DNA of 64,000 nt from Aliiroseovarius halocynthiae (GCF_007004645.1 NZ_ML660025.1:58708-122707); one strand, 5' to 3'. Counted from the stretch's first letter, positions 18,014 through 27,015 are shown. Notes: generated from the letters alone by a model not told the origin. A program made the numbers and translations.

Positions 18014-18911
18014 AAGCCCTTCGGCCCTGCCGCCTGCGTGGCAGGGCCATTTGGCGATGCTCAGTTTTTCGATGCTGGTGTCGCTGTCCTTCACCTTTGG
18101 ACATATCGTGGCCCGCGACATGGCCCCGGCGGCGCTGAGCACCGTGCGTTTTGCATTGGCGGCTGCGTTGCTGATGGCCGTCGCGAAAGCGATGCGTGTG
18201 CCACTGGCCCCAGTGTTTCACCGCTTTTGGCGCTTTGGCCTGATGGGGGGACTGATGGCGGTCTATTTCATCACGATGTTCGAGGCGCTGCGTGTCACGT
18301 CTGCTGTATCAACTGCCGCCGTATTCACCCTGACCCCCTTGATGGCCGCTGGCTTCGGCTATGTCATCGCGCGGCAATACGCCAGCCGTTGGACCCTGAT
18401 CGCCCTAACCATAGGGGCATTGGGTGCCATATGGGTGATCTTCCGCGCCGATCTAAACGCGCTTTTGCGGTTTGAGATCGGCTTTGGTGAAGCCCTTTTC
18501 ACGCTTGGCGCCTTCGCCCACGCGATGGTCCCAGCGCTCGCTCGCAAGCTGGCCCATGATGTGAAACCGGTGCAGACCTCGTTCGGGACCATTTTGGGCG
18601 CGTTGATTGTCACGGCCATCTACGGCGCACCAGATCTGATCGCGACGGACTATGCTGCCCTGCGGCCCGCCGTCTGGCTGGTGATCATCTATCTGGCCGT
18701 TGCGGCCACCGCCGGATCGTTCTTCCTGTTACAATACGCAGCCCAACGTCTGCCAGCAGGCAAGGTCATGGCCTACACCTATCTGGTGCCCAGCTGGGTG
18801 GTGCTGTGGGATCTGCTGCTACATGGCAAGACCCAGCCGCTGATGCTGCTTTTGGGTGTCTTCGCCACGCTACTGGCGCTGCTTATGCTGCTTAAGGCTG
18901 AAGCGTCCTGA
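17961..18911 (+). CDS. DMT superfamily (EamA) permease
   Basis: A ten-helix drug/metabolite transporter-type membrane protein with two EamA repeats (about residues 35-165 and 180-310). Hydrophobic segments begin at LAMLSFSMLVSLSFTFG. The start is uncertain: ATG at 17955, 17961 or 18057 are possible, and the first two overlap the end of preA. Its position after preTA suggests export or import of a pyrimidine or of a breakdown product such as beta-alanine, as inference. It ends 20 bases inside the convergent TetR gene. Confidence 0.8.
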   Translation: MQTGQPTPTTPVQPLRSKSPSALPPAWQGHLAMLSFSMLVSLSFTFGHIVARDMAPAALSTVRFALAAALLMAVAKAMRVPLAPVFHRFWRFGLMGGLMAVYFITMFEALRVTSAVSTAAVFTLTPLMAAGFGYVIARQYASRWTLIALTIGALGAIWVIFRADLNALLRFEIGFGEALFTLGAFAHAMVPALARKLAHDVKPVQTSFGTILGALIVTAIYGAPDLIATDYAALRPAVWLVIIYLAVAATAGSFFLLQYAAQRLPAGKVMAYTYLVPSWVVLWDLLLHGKTQPLMLLLGVFATLLALLMLLKAEAS

Positions 18912-19518
18912 TCAGCATATCCTTAATGAAGGCTTCCGCATCCTCGAACCGCGTGGCCGAGCGCTCTGGCCCCAAGACAGACCGCACCTGCACGTCAAAA
19001 TCAGCATAGTGCTGCGTCATCGACCAGATCGAGAAGATCAGGTGATGCGGATCAAGCGGCGCCAGCTTGCCCGCGTCCATCCAGCCCTGAATGATGGCTG
19101 CTTTGTCATCAACCAATGTCTTCAGATCGGTCGGAAGCACGTCACCCAATCGCGGAGCGCCATGCAGGATTTCCGTCGCGAACAGGCGGCTTTCGCGCGG
19201 CATGTTGCGTGACATCTGCACCTTGCGCGAGACATAGGTCAGGATCTCGTCCAGCGGGTCGCCCTCGGCGGACAGGTCATGCAGCGGCTGCACCCATTTC
19301 TGAAGCAAGCTTTCCAGAAGTTCGGCATAGATCTGGTCTTTGCCGTTGAAGTAGTAGACCACGTTCTGCTTGGACAGCCCAGCCGCCTTGGCCACTTGCT
19401 CTAACGTCGCGCCACGCAAGCCTTTTTCCGAAAAAACGTCCAAAGCAGCCTCGAAGATCGCCTGCCGCTTTTCCATCTGATTGCGCGTTTTCCGCGCCGT
19501 TGTTCCCGCCCGCGCCAT
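18892..19518 (-). CDS. rutR: TetR family regulator, RutR-like
   Basis: A 208-residue repressor. The helix-turn-helix is at about residues 20-65 (ALDVFSEKGLRGATLEQVAK, then GLSKQNVVYYF). The C-terminal ligand domain, with SRLFATEILHGAPRL and SIWSMTQHYADFDVQV, is of the RutR/YcdC type that senses uracil or thymine. The best candidate target is the palindrome at 15298-15315. Its start shares a TAATG overlap with the stop of the TetR gene upstream, so the two repressors are co-transcribed. Confidence 0.85.
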   Translation of the reverse strand: MARAGTTARKTRNQMEKRQAIFEAALDVFSEKGLRGATLEQVAKAAGLSKQNVVYYFNGKDQIYAELLESLLQKWVQPLHDLSAEGDPLDEILTYVSRKVQMSRNMPRESRLFATEILHGAPRLGDVLPTDLKTLVDDKAAIIQGWMDAGKLAPLDPHHLIFSIWSMTQHYADFDVQVRSVLGPERSATRFEDAEAFIKDMLIRTLQP

Positions 19519-20150
19519 TACCCATCACCATGTATTTGTACACCTGACAAAAGCAGGTCTTTGACAGCATTTTTCGTGTCTTCCCACTGACGGTTCGTCA
19601 GCTCGACACCTTCGTTCAGCGTGGTGATCTGATGGGTGAAATCCGCATAATGCTGTGTCGTGGCCCAGATCGCATAAAGCAGATGACGCGCACTGATTGG
19701 TCGGATTTTTCCACGCTCGATCCACGCTTCGATCACCACGATCCGATCTTCAGTCCAGGACCGAAGCTCGTCTTCCAAATAGTCCTGTACAATCGGCGCG
19801 CGCTGGATGATCTCGTTCGCCCACACTTTCGAGCCAAAGGGCCGCGTGCGCGCCAGATCGAGCTTCGTGTCGATATAGTCGCCCAGCGCCCGGATAGGAT
19901 CATTGTCCACCGTGATGCTGTCCGCAGCAGCCCGCCAGATATCAAAGATCTCGCCCACCACACGACGATAAAGCAGCTCTTTGGTTTCAAAATAATAGAC
20001 GACATTCGACTTCGGGATGCCCGCCTCAGCCGCAATCCGGCTGATCGACGCCCCTGCGTATCCAAATTCGGCAAACACACGTTCAGCAGCGGTCAGTATC
20101 CGCCCTGTAATTTCCTGCCGATTGCGGCTTTGAATGCCCTTAGTCGCCAT
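19518..20150 (-). CDS. Second TetR family regulator of the pyrimidine locus
   Basis: A 210-residue TetR protein. The N-terminal helix-turn-helix covers about residues 15-58 (AERVFAEFGYAGASISRIAA, then GIPKSNVVYYF). The C-terminal domain has KVWANEIIQRAPIVQDYL and AIWATTQHYADFTHQI, the same type as in the downstream RutR-like protein, so the two are diverged paralogues. It is divergent from the carbamoyl-amide hydrolase gene. The strong inverted repeat at 20244-20278 between them is the obvious candidate operator. Confidence 0.88.
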   Translation of the reverse strand: MATKGIQSRNRQEITGRILTAAERVFAEFGYAGASISRIAAEAGIPKSNVVYYFETKELLYRRVVGEIFDIWRAAADSITVDNDPIRALGDYIDTKLDLARTRPFGSKVWANEIIQRAPIVQDYLEDELRSWTEDRIVVIEAWIERGKIRPISARHLLYAIWATTQHYADFTHQITTLNEGVELTNRQWEDTKNAVKDLLLSGVQIHGDG

Positions 20151-20243
20151 ACTTACGTCAACACTTCACACCTAACTTCTGCGTAGAATTCGCGCAGTAC
20201 TTTACCTTTTCGCACGAGATTTCCTCGGAAAACAGAACAATTC

Positions 20244-20278
20244 GCACGATCGGTCAGAAAAATGTTGACCGATCGTGC
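20244..20278. promoter_or_regulatory. Perfect 13-base inverted repeat, candidate TetR operator
   Basis: GCACGATCGGTCA (20244-20256) and its exact complement TGACCGATCGTGC (20266-20278) are separated by 9 bases in the divergent promoter region between the TetR gene (start 20150) and the hydrolase (start 20357). Each arm itself has the near-palindromic core CGATCG, so two repressor dimers could bind. Its sequence is unlike the RutR-type site at 15298. Confidence 0.75.
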
Positions 20279-20356
20279 AGAAATCATCCAGCCTGATGGT
20301 CAAGACGGAATCCAAATTCCGCGAACACATTCATGTGTACCCAAAGGGAGATGAAT

Positions 20357-21604
20357 ATGACCAATCGCAAGAACCTGCGCATTGACCCAGATCGGCTGTG
20401 GGACAGCCTGATGGAGATGGCCAAGATCGGCCCCGGCATCGCAGGCGGCAATAATCGCCAAACCCTGACCGATGAAGACGCCGAAGGTCGCGCGCTGTTC
20501 CAGACTTGGTGTGAAGCGGCGGGCATGACCATGGGCGTCGATACGATGGGCAACATGTTTGCCACCCGCCCCGGCGAAGACCCCGACGCCCTGCCCGTCT
20601 ATATGGGCTCGCATCTGGATACGCAGCCGACCGGCGGCAAATACGACGGTGTGTTGGGCGTGCTGGGCGGGCTGGAAGCGGTCCGCACGATGAATGACCT
20701 GAACGTCAAAACCAAGCACCCAATCGTCGTCGCCAACTGGACCAACGAGGAAGGCACCCGCTTTGCCCCGGCCATGCTGGCCTCGGGCGTGTTCGCGGGC
20801 AAGCACACGCAAGACTGGGCGTATGACCGCGAAGATGCCGAAGGGCTGAAATTCGGCGACGAACTGAAGCGGATCGACTGGGTCGGTGATGAAGAAGTCG
20901 GCGCACGCAAGATGCACGCGATGTTCGAGCTGCACATTGAACAAGGTCCGATTCTGGAAGCCGAGGGCAAAGACATCGGCGTCGTCACCCATGGTCAGGG
21001 CCTGAACTGGCTGGAAGTGACCATCACGGGCAAGGAAAGCCACACCGGCTCGACCCCCATGCATATGCGCATCAACGCGGGCCGTGGCTTGGCGCTGATC
21101 ACCGAACTGGTCCACGAGATCGCGATGAGGCACCAGCCCAACGCGGTGGGGGCGATAGGGCATATCGACGTCTATCCGAACTCGCGCAACATCATTCCCG
21201 GCAAGGTCGTCTGCACCGTCGATTTCCGCTCGCACCTGCAAGAGGTCATAGACGCGATGATCGCCGAGTTTGACGAGCGTGCACCGAAGCTTTGTGCTGA
21301 CATTGGTGTCGAGATGAGCTGGGAAATGGTCGGCACATTCGACCCGCCCGCCTTCGACGAGGGTTGTGTGAAAGCGGTCCGCGATGCGGCGGAAGAGCTG
21401 GGCTATAGCCACATGGACATCGTCTCCGGCGCGGGCCATGACGCCTGCTGGATCAACGAGATCTATCCCACAGCGATGATCATGTGCCCCTGTGTGGATG
21501 GTCTAAGCCACAACGAGGCCGAGGACATTTCGAAGGAATGGGCCGCGGCTGGTACGGATGTGCTGCTGCACGCCGTGTTGGAGACGGCGGAGATTGTGGA
21601 GTGA
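20357..21604 (+). CDS. pydC: Zn-dependent N-carbamoyl amide hydrolase (beta-ureidopropionase type)
   Basis: Hydrolyses N-carbamoyl-beta-alanine or a related N-carbamoyl amino acid, the last step of reductive pyrimidine or hydantoin breakdown. M20 metallopeptidase-like, 415 residues. Metal ligands are expected in GSHLDTQPTGGKYDGVLG, NWTNEEGTRF, ELHIEQGPILE and SGAGHDACW. AAGGGAG lies 6 bases before ATG 20357. Context with dihydropyrimidinase supports the beta-ureidopropionase role, though hydantoinase-linked carbamoylases look the same by eye. Confidence 0.9.
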   Translation: MTNRKNLRIDPDRLWDSLMEMAKIGPGIAGGNNRQTLTDEDAEGRALFQTWCEAAGMTMGVDTMGNMFATRPGEDPDALPVYMGSHLDTQPTGGKYDGVLGVLGGLEAVRTMNDLNVKTKHPIVVANWTNEEGTRFAPAMLASGVFAGKHTQDWAYDREDAEGLKFGDELKRIDWVGDEEVGARKMHAMFELHIEQGPILEAEGKDIGVVTHGQGLNWLEVTITGKESHTGSTPMHMRINAGRGLALITELVHEIAMRHQPNAVGAIGHIDVYPNSRNIIPGKVVCTVDFRSHLQEVIDAMIAEFDERAPKLCADIGVEMSWEMVGTFDPPAFDEGCVKAVRDAAEELGYSHMDIVSGAGHDACWINEIYPTAMIMCPCVDGLSHNEAEDISKEWAAAGTDVLLHAVLETAEIVE

Positions 21605-21897
21605 CCAACTCAACACTCGGTGATCTTCCGAACAACACGGCCTTGGTAATGTGCGAAGGCGTGTTCAATCGCGAACGAGAGCTGAACTACGTCGCAAATG
21701 AGGAGGATGGACCGCAAGCTATTTGCGCCCTCAATCATCGAGACGGAAAGTGTGAAGGAATGATTGTCGGACTAGGACATCTTTATGAATGGGAACCAGG
21801 CCTTGAGTTTTTGAGAGATCTTGAATTCGGCCATTACGCGTGGAAGCGCGAGGGCACTTGGGAGATCGGGCGCCTTGAACAGGGAGATAACAAATGA
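21601..21897 (+). CDS. 98-residue unknown protein inside the pyrimidine operon
   Basis: A GTG at 21601 overlaps the stop of the hydrolase gene (GTGA), and the stop at 21895-21897 overlaps the ATG of the next gene, so the gene is fully embedded in the operon by translational coupling. The protein is acidic and rich in aromatic residues (CEGVFNRERELNYVANEEDG, then GLGHLYEWEPG and AWKREGTWEIGRLEQ), with no signal peptide. I do not recognise the family. The layout faintly resembles DUF2185-type or immunity-like small proteins. Codon use (AGA, GGA, CTA, TTG) looks unlike that of its neighbours, which suggests a later insertion. Confidence 0.65.
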   Translation: MTNSTLGDLPNNTALVMCEGVFNRERELNYVANEEDGPQAICALNHRDGKCEGMIVGLGHLYEWEPGLEFLRDLEFGHYAWKREGTWEIGRLEQGDNK

Positions 21898-23348
21898 CCA
21901 AACTCATCAAAAACGGAACCGTCGTCACAGCCGATCTGACCTATAAGGCAGACGTCCTGATGGATAACGGCAAGATCATCGAGATCGGGCCGGACCTGAA
22001 GGGCGACGAGACCCTCGACGCGACCGGCTGCTATGTGATGCCCGGCGGGATCGACCCGCATGTGCACCTCGAAATGCCGTTCATGGGCACGTACTCGTCG
22101 GATGATTTCGAAAGCGGTACGCGCGCAGGGCTTGCGGGTGGCACCACGATGGTGGTTGATTTCTGCCTGCCCAACCAAGGTGAAAGCCTGCTGGATGCGC
22201 TGAAACGCTGGGACAACAAATCGACCCGCGCGAACTGCGACTACTCGTTCCACATGGCCGTGACCTGGTGGGGAGAGCAAGTGTTCAACGACATGCAAAC
22301 CGTCGTGCAGGAACGTGGCATCAACACGTTCAAGCACTTCCTGGCCTATAAGGGCGCGCTGATGGTGAATGATGACGAGCTTTACTCGTCCTTCATGCGT
22401 CTGGCCGAGCTGGGCGCGACCCCGATGGTGCACGCCGAAAACGGCGATGTGATTGCCGAGCTGTCCGCCAAGCTTCTGGCCGAAGGCAACACGGGCCCCG
22501 AGGCGCACGCCTATTCCCGCCCCTCTCAGGTCGAAGGCGAAGCCACCAACCGCGCGATCATGATCGCCGACATGGCTGGCGCGCCGCTCTACGTGGTGCA
22601 TGTGTCCTGCGAGGAAGCGCATGAAGCCATCCGCCGTGCCCGCATGCAAGGCAAGCGCGTGTGGGGCGAGCCGCTGATCCAGCACCTGACGTTGGATGAA
22701 AGCGAGTATTTCAACGCCGATTGGGATCACGCCGCACGGCGCGTCATGTCGCCCCCCTTCCGCAACCAAAAACACCAAGACAGCCTGTGGGCGGGTCTGC
22801 AATCAGGCTCGCTGAGCGTGGTCGCAACTGACCACTGCGCCTTCACGACCGAGCAAAAACGCACCGGCGTGGGCGACTTCACGAAGATCCCCAACGGCAC
22901 AGGTGGGCTTGAGGATCGAATGCCGATGCTCTGGACCCACGGCGTCGCCACTGGGCGCCTGACGATGAACGAATTCGTCGCCGTAACCTCGACCAATATC
23001 GCGAAAGTACTGAACTGCTACCCACGCAAAGGGGCAGTTCTGGTCGGCGCCGATGCAGACCTTGTGGTCTGGGATCCCGAGAAGTCCAAGACCATCGCGG
23101 CTAGCAGCCAGCAATCCGCCATCGACTACAACGTCTTTGAAGGGCACGAGGTCAAAGGCCTGCCGCGATTCACCCTGACACGTGGTCAGGTGGCGGTGCA
23201 TGACGGCGAAATCCGCACGCAGGAAGGCCACGGTGAATTTGTCGCCCGCGAACCAAATGCCACCGTCAACACCGCGCTTTCGAAATGGAAAGAGCTGACG
23301 GCTCCGCAACCAGTTAAACGCACCGGCATTCCGGCAACAGGAGTTTAA
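21894..23348 (+). CDS. hydA: Dihydropyrimidinase / hydantoinase
   Basis: Hydrolytic ring opening of dihydrouracil, dihydrothymine or hydantoins, the second step after PreTA. It has 484 residues, typical length. Metal and catalytic motifs are GGIDPHVHLEMPF, the carboxylated-lysine region KHFLAYKGALMV, HAENGDVI, VVHVSCEEAH and ATDHCAF. It is translationally coupled to the upstream 98-residue gene and followed 5 bases later by the ABC transporter genes. Confidence 0.95.
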   Translation: MTKLIKNGTVVTADLTYKADVLMDNGKIIEIGPDLKGDETLDATGCYVMPGGIDPHVHLEMPFMGTYSSDDFESGTRAGLAGGTTMVVDFCLPNQGESLLDALKRWDNKSTRANCDYSFHMAVTWWGEQVFNDMQTVVQERGINTFKHFLAYKGALMVNDDELYSSFMRLAELGATPMVHAENGDVIAELSAKLLAEGNTGPEAHAYSRPSQVEGEATNRAIMIADMAGAPLYVVHVSCEEAHEAIRRARMQGKRVWGEPLIQHLTLDESEYFNADWDHAARRVMSPPFRNQKHQDSLWAGLQSGSLSVVATDHCAFTTEQKRTGVGDFTKIPNGTGGLEDRMPMLWTHGVATGRLTMNEFVAVTSTNIAKVLNCYPRKGAVLVGADADLVVWDPEKSKTIAASSQQSAIDYNVFEGHEVKGLPRFTLTRGQVAVHDGEIRTQEGHGEFVAREPNATVNTALSKWKELTAPQPVKRTGIPATGV

Positions 23349-23353
23349 CGCAC

Positions 23354-24136
23354 GTGACTTCAGATACGGTAATCAAGGCCGAGAACCTTGATCTGACCTT
23401 TCAAACCAATGACGGCCCGGTGCATGCGTTGAAAGACGTGTCGCTGGACATCAAGAAGGGTGATTTTGTCAGCTTCATTGGTCCATCGGGCTGCGGCAAA
23501 ACCACCTTTCTGCGCTGCATGGCTGATCTTGAGCAGCCGACAGGTGGGAAGATTACAGTCAACGGTGTAACCCCGCACGAGGCCCGCCAGTCGCGTGCCT
23601 ATGGCTATGTGTTTCAACACGCAGGGCTTTACCCGTGGCGGACCATCGGGCGCAATGTGCGCCTGCCGTTGGAAATCATGGGCTATCCCAAGGCTGAACA
23701 AGACGAGCGGATCAAGCGCGTGCTTGAGCTGGTCGATCTGGAGGGATTTGAAAAGAAGTTCCCGTGGCAATTGTCCGGCGGGATGCAGCAACGGGCGTCC
23801 ATTGCCCGCGCGCTGGCCTTTGACGCCGATATCCTGTTGATGGACGAGCCTTTCGGTGCGCTGGACGAGATCGTGCGCGATCACCTGAACGAACAGCTTT
23901 TGAAGCTTTGGGCCAAGACGCAGAAGACGATCTGCTTCGTCACCCACTCGATCCCCGAGGCAGTGTACCTGTCGACCAAGATCGTCGTCATGTCCCCGCG
24001 TCCGGGCCGGATCTCCGACGTGATTGACTGCCCCCTGCCCGCCGAACGCCCGCTGGACATTCGCGACACGCAAGAGTTTTTGGACGTCGCCCACCGCGTA
24101 CGCGAGGGGCTACGCGCGGGGCATTCTTATGACTAA
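23354..24136 (+). CDS. ABC transporter ATP-binding protein (pyrimidine-locus importer)
   Basis: ATPase of an importer of the SsuB/TauB/ThiZ class, 260 residues. Walker A is GPSGCGKTT, signature LSGGMQQR, Walker B with LLMDEPFGALDE, and the H-loop VTHSIPEA. The start codon is GTG at 23354, preceded by CAGGAG 10 bases upstream inside the end of the hydA gene. It is part of a tightly overlapped transporter operon. Confidence 0.93.
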   Translation: MTSDTVIKAENLDLTFQTNDGPVHALKDVSLDIKKGDFVSFIGPSGCGKTTFLRCMADLEQPTGGKITVNGVTPHEARQSRAYGYVFQHAGLYPWRTIGRNVRLPLEIMGYPKAEQDERIKRVLELVDLEGFEKKFPWQLSGGMQQRASIARALAFDADILLMDEPFGALDEIVRDHLNEQLLKLWAKTQKTICFVTHSIPEAVYLSTKIVVMSPRPGRISDVIDCPLPAERPLDIRDTQEFLDVAHRVREGLRAGHSYD

Positions 24137-25064
24137 AACGCTGCTTCCTGTCCTGACGGTGCTGTTTGGCATTCTGGTGATCTGGTTTCTGGCAGTCGCA
24201 CCAATGAACATTCGCGTCACATTGGATCAGGCGGCGCGTGCTGGGGGCGACGTCGTCCCGACCGGGGCCGTCGAACGGCGCGAGACCTCGACCCTATCAC
24301 TGCTCCTAAACAACCGCAGCTACATCGCAGGCGGCTATGACCTTGACCGCCCGCGTCTGCCGACACCAACACAGGTGGGACAAGAGCTGTGGAAGACCAC
24401 GGGCGCAATGGTTCTGAAAGGCCGTACATGGTCGAAACGGTCGCTGATCTATCACGGCTGGATCACCCTGCAATCGACCTTCTGGGGCTTCCTTTTGGGA
24501 ACCACGGTCGGCATTCTTGGTGCCGTTCTGGTGGTGAAATCCCGCGTGCTTGAAATGTCACTGGTCCCTTGGGCCATCATTTCGCAAGCGGTGCCGATTG
24601 TGGCACTTGCTCCAATGATCATCGTCTTATCCTCACAGGCCGGGATCGACGGGCGTGGCTTTCCGAAGGCGCTGATCTCGTCCTATCTATGTTTCTTCCC
24701 GGTGATGGTCGGCATGATCAAGGGGCTTCGCTCGCCCAGCGGCGAGCAGCTGGACCTGCTGAAAACCTATAGCGCCTCGGGCACTCAGCAATTCCTGAAG
24801 CTGCGGGTCCCAGCATCCCTGCCCTATCTGTTTACGTCGCTAAAAATCGGCGTCGCCGCAGCCCTAGTTGGGGCCATTGTGGGCGAGTTGCCAACCGGTG
24901 CGATCAGCGGGTTGGGCGCACGGATCCTGATCGGGGATCAATTCGGCACACCATTGGCAATCTGGGCCGCTCTGTTCGCCGCAGCCATTCTGGCGGGCGT
25001 CTTGGTCACGCTTCTTGATCGAACGCAGCATGTCTTGCTGCGCAAAATGGGGATGCGTACATGA
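24129..25064 (+). CDS. ABC transporter permease 1
   Basis: A BPD-type inner-membrane permease, 311 residues. ATG 24129 overlaps the end of the ATPase gene by 8 bases. The first membrane helix (residues about 4-25) is followed by an unusually long, roughly 90-residue soluble stretch before the second helix near STFWGFLLGTTVGI. The EAA-like loop region is around LKTYSASGTQQFLKLRVPASLPYLF. It should pair with the second permease to form the channel. Confidence 0.9.
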   Translation: MTKTLLPVLTVLFGILVIWFLAVAPMNIRVTLDQAARAGGDVVPTGAVERRETSTLSLLLNNRSYIAGGYDLDRPRLPTPTQVGQELWKTTGAMVLKGRTWSKRSLIYHGWITLQSTFWGFLLGTTVGILGAVLVVKSRVLEMSLVPWAIISQAVPIVALAPMIIVLSSQAGIDGRGFPKALISSYLCFFPVMVGMIKGLRSPSGEQLDLLKTYSASGTQQFLKLRVPASLPYLFTSLKIGVAAALVGAIVGELPTGAISGLGARILIGDQFGTPLAIWAALFAAAILAGVLVTLLDRTQHVLLRKMGMRT

Positions 25065-25906
25065 GCTGGATGATCTTTGCCCTCGTCTTCTGGGTTGTCG
25101 CTTGGGGTATCAACATCGCCCTTGTCCGTTCGCGCCTGTCCGACACGGCCGCGGTGAAATACACCGTGCCGATCCTGTTTGGCCTGACCATTGTTGTGTT
25201 GTGGGAGGCCGTGGTTCACAGCTTCGCCATCTCGCCCGCAATCCTGCCCGCCCCCTCGGCCGTAGCCGAGCGTTTCGCAAACTCGACCGGCATGCTGTGG
25301 GAGGATTTCGTTCAGACCGTTCTGAAAGGTGCGCTGCGCGGATACATTTTCGGTGTACTCGCGGCATTCGTGGTGGCGATCCTGATCGACCGCTCGCCCT
25401 TCCTGACCCGCGGGCTGCTGCCCATCGGGAACTTTGTGGCAGCCCTGCCCATCGTCGGCGTCGCACCCATTCTGGTCAGCTGGTTTGGGTTTGACTGGCA
25501 TTCGAAGGCGGCTGTGGTCGTTGTCATGGTGTTCTTCCCTGTGCTGGTAAACACCGTACAAGGCCTGCGCGAAACCGACGCCATGCTGCGCGATCTGATG
25601 AAAACTTATGCGGCGGGATACTTCAAAACGCTGATCAAACTGCGCATCCCTGCAGCCATGCCCTTTATCTTCAACGGATTAAAAGTGGCCGCCACCCTTG
25701 CCCTGATCGGGGCCATTGTGGCTGAATACTTTGGATCGCCCACTCGTGGGATGGGGTTCCGCATTTCAACCGGCGTCGGAAGCCTGTCCATTGATCTTGT
25801 CTGGGCCGAGATCGTCGTCGCCGCATTGGCCGGCACTGCCTTTTACGGCATCGTCGCATTCATAGAAAAGAAGGTGACCTTCTGGCACCCGTCACAACGA
25901 GGCTGA
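25061..25906 (+). CDS. ABC transporter permease 2
   Basis: A 281-residue permease whose ATG overlaps the stop of permease 1 (ATGA). Six hydrophobic helices are visible and the EAA loop is MKTYAAGYFKTLIKLRIPAAM. Two different permeases with one ATPase and one binding protein suggests a heterodimeric membrane unit. Confidence 0.92.
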   Translation: MSWMIFALVFWVVAWGINIALVRSRLSDTAAVKYTVPILFGLTIVVLWEAVVHSFAISPAILPAPSAVAERFANSTGMLWEDFVQTVLKGALRGYIFGVLAAFVVAILIDRSPFLTRGLLPIGNFVAALPIVGVAPILVSWFGFDWHSKAAVVVVMVFFPVLVNTVQGLRETDAMLRDLMKTYAAGYFKTLIKLRIPAAMPFIFNGLKVAATLALIGAIVAEYFGSPTRGMGFRISTGVGSLSIDLVWAEIVVAALAGTAFYGIVAFIEKKVTFWHPSQRG

Positions 25907-25954
25907 GCAACACAAATATAATAAGCCAATAATATAGCCAACAAGGAGAGAGAA

Positions 25955-26944
25955 ATGAAACTTAAGTCAATGATCGGCGCAGCTGCCCTTGCCGTCAGCG
26001 CAAGTGCGGCATCTGCCGCAGATGACGTCACTTTGCAGCTGAAATGGGTCACGCAGGGCCAGTTCGCAGGCTACTATGTAGCGCTCGAAAACGGCTACTA
26101 CTCCGAAGAAGACCTGAACGTCACGATCCTGCCGGGCGGTCCCGACATCGCCCCCACGCAGGTAATCGCTGGTGGCAGCGCAGATGTCGTTGTTGAATGG
26201 ATGCCCGCCGCCTTGGCCGCACGTGAAAAAGGCCTTCCGCTGGTAAACATTGCCCAGCCCTTCGCGTCGTCCGGTATGATGTTGACCTGTTGGGGAGACG
26301 TTGGGATTTCGTCCCCCGCAGATCTGGCCAACCGCACCCTTGGTGTTTGGTTCTTCGGCAACGAATTCCCCTTCATGAACTGGATGTCCAAACTGGGTCT
26401 CTCGACCGACGGCAAAAGCGAAACCGGTGTTGAAGTGCTGAAGCAGGCGTTCAACGTTGACGCCCTGTTGCAGCGTCAGGCCGACTGCATTTCGACCATG
26501 ACCTATAACGAATACTGGCAGGTCATCGACTCTGGTGTCAGCCCGGACGAACTGGTGACGTTCAAATATGAAGACCAAGGCGTCGCAACGCTGGAAGACG
26601 GCCTGTATGTGCTGGAAGACAAGCTGTCGGACGCCGCCTTCACCGACAAGATGGAACGCTTTGTGCGCGCCTCGATGAAGGGTTGGAAATGGGCCGAGGA
26701 AAACGCCGAAGCCGCAGCCCAGATCATCTTGGACTATGATGAAACCGGTGCCCAGACTGAAACCCATCAGGTCCGCATGATCGGTGAAATCGGTAAGCTG
26801 ACCGCAGGGTCGGATGGATCGCTGGATCAAGCCGCATATGAGCGCACTGTCGCCACCCTGCTAGGAGGCGGTTCAGATCCCGTCATTACCAAAGCGCCTG
26901 AAGGTGCATGGACCAGTGCAATTACCGATGCTGCGCTGAAGTAA
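25955..26944 (+). CDS. ABC transporter substrate-binding protein (NMT1/THI5-like)
   Basis: A periplasmic solute-binding protein, 329 residues, with a clear signal peptide (residues 1-22, SAASAAD cleavage region). The mature N-terminus LQLKWVTQGQFAGYYVALE is the hallmark of the NMT1/THI5-like group that includes ThiY, the carrier for formylaminopyrimidine. Together with the surrounding catabolic genes this points to uptake of a pyrimidine, dihydropyrimidine or hydantoin. AAGGAGAGAG lies before the ATG. A terminator follows. Confidence 0.92.
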   Translation: MKLKSMIGAAALAVSASAASAADDVTLQLKWVTQGQFAGYYVALENGYYSEEDLNVTILPGGPDIAPTQVIAGGSADVVVEWMPAALAAREKGLPLVNIAQPFASSGMMLTCWGDVGISSPADLANRTLGVWFFGNEFPFMNWMSKLGLSTDGKSETGVEVLKQAFNVDALLQRQADCISTMTYNEYWQVIDSGVSPDELVTFKYEDQGVATLEDGLYVLEDKLSDAAFTDKMERFVRASMKGWKWAEENAEAAAQIILDYDETGAQTETHQVRMIGEIGKLTAGSDGSLDQAAYERTVATLLGGGSDPVITKAPEGAWTSAITDAALK

Positions 26945-26962
26945 TTCACTGATATAAAAAGA

Positions 26963-26990
26963 AAACGGCGCGCCATCTGGTGCGCCGTTT
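26963..26990 (+). terminator. Terminator of the pyrimidine catabolism/ABC operon
   Basis: AAACGGCGC (26963-26971) pairs with GCGCCGTTT (26982-26990). The inner GCCA/TGGT extends the stem. It lies 19 bases after the stop of the binding-protein gene. Confidence 0.85.
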
Positions 26991-27015
26991 GCGTTTCAAC
27001 AGCTAGTAAGTTGCT

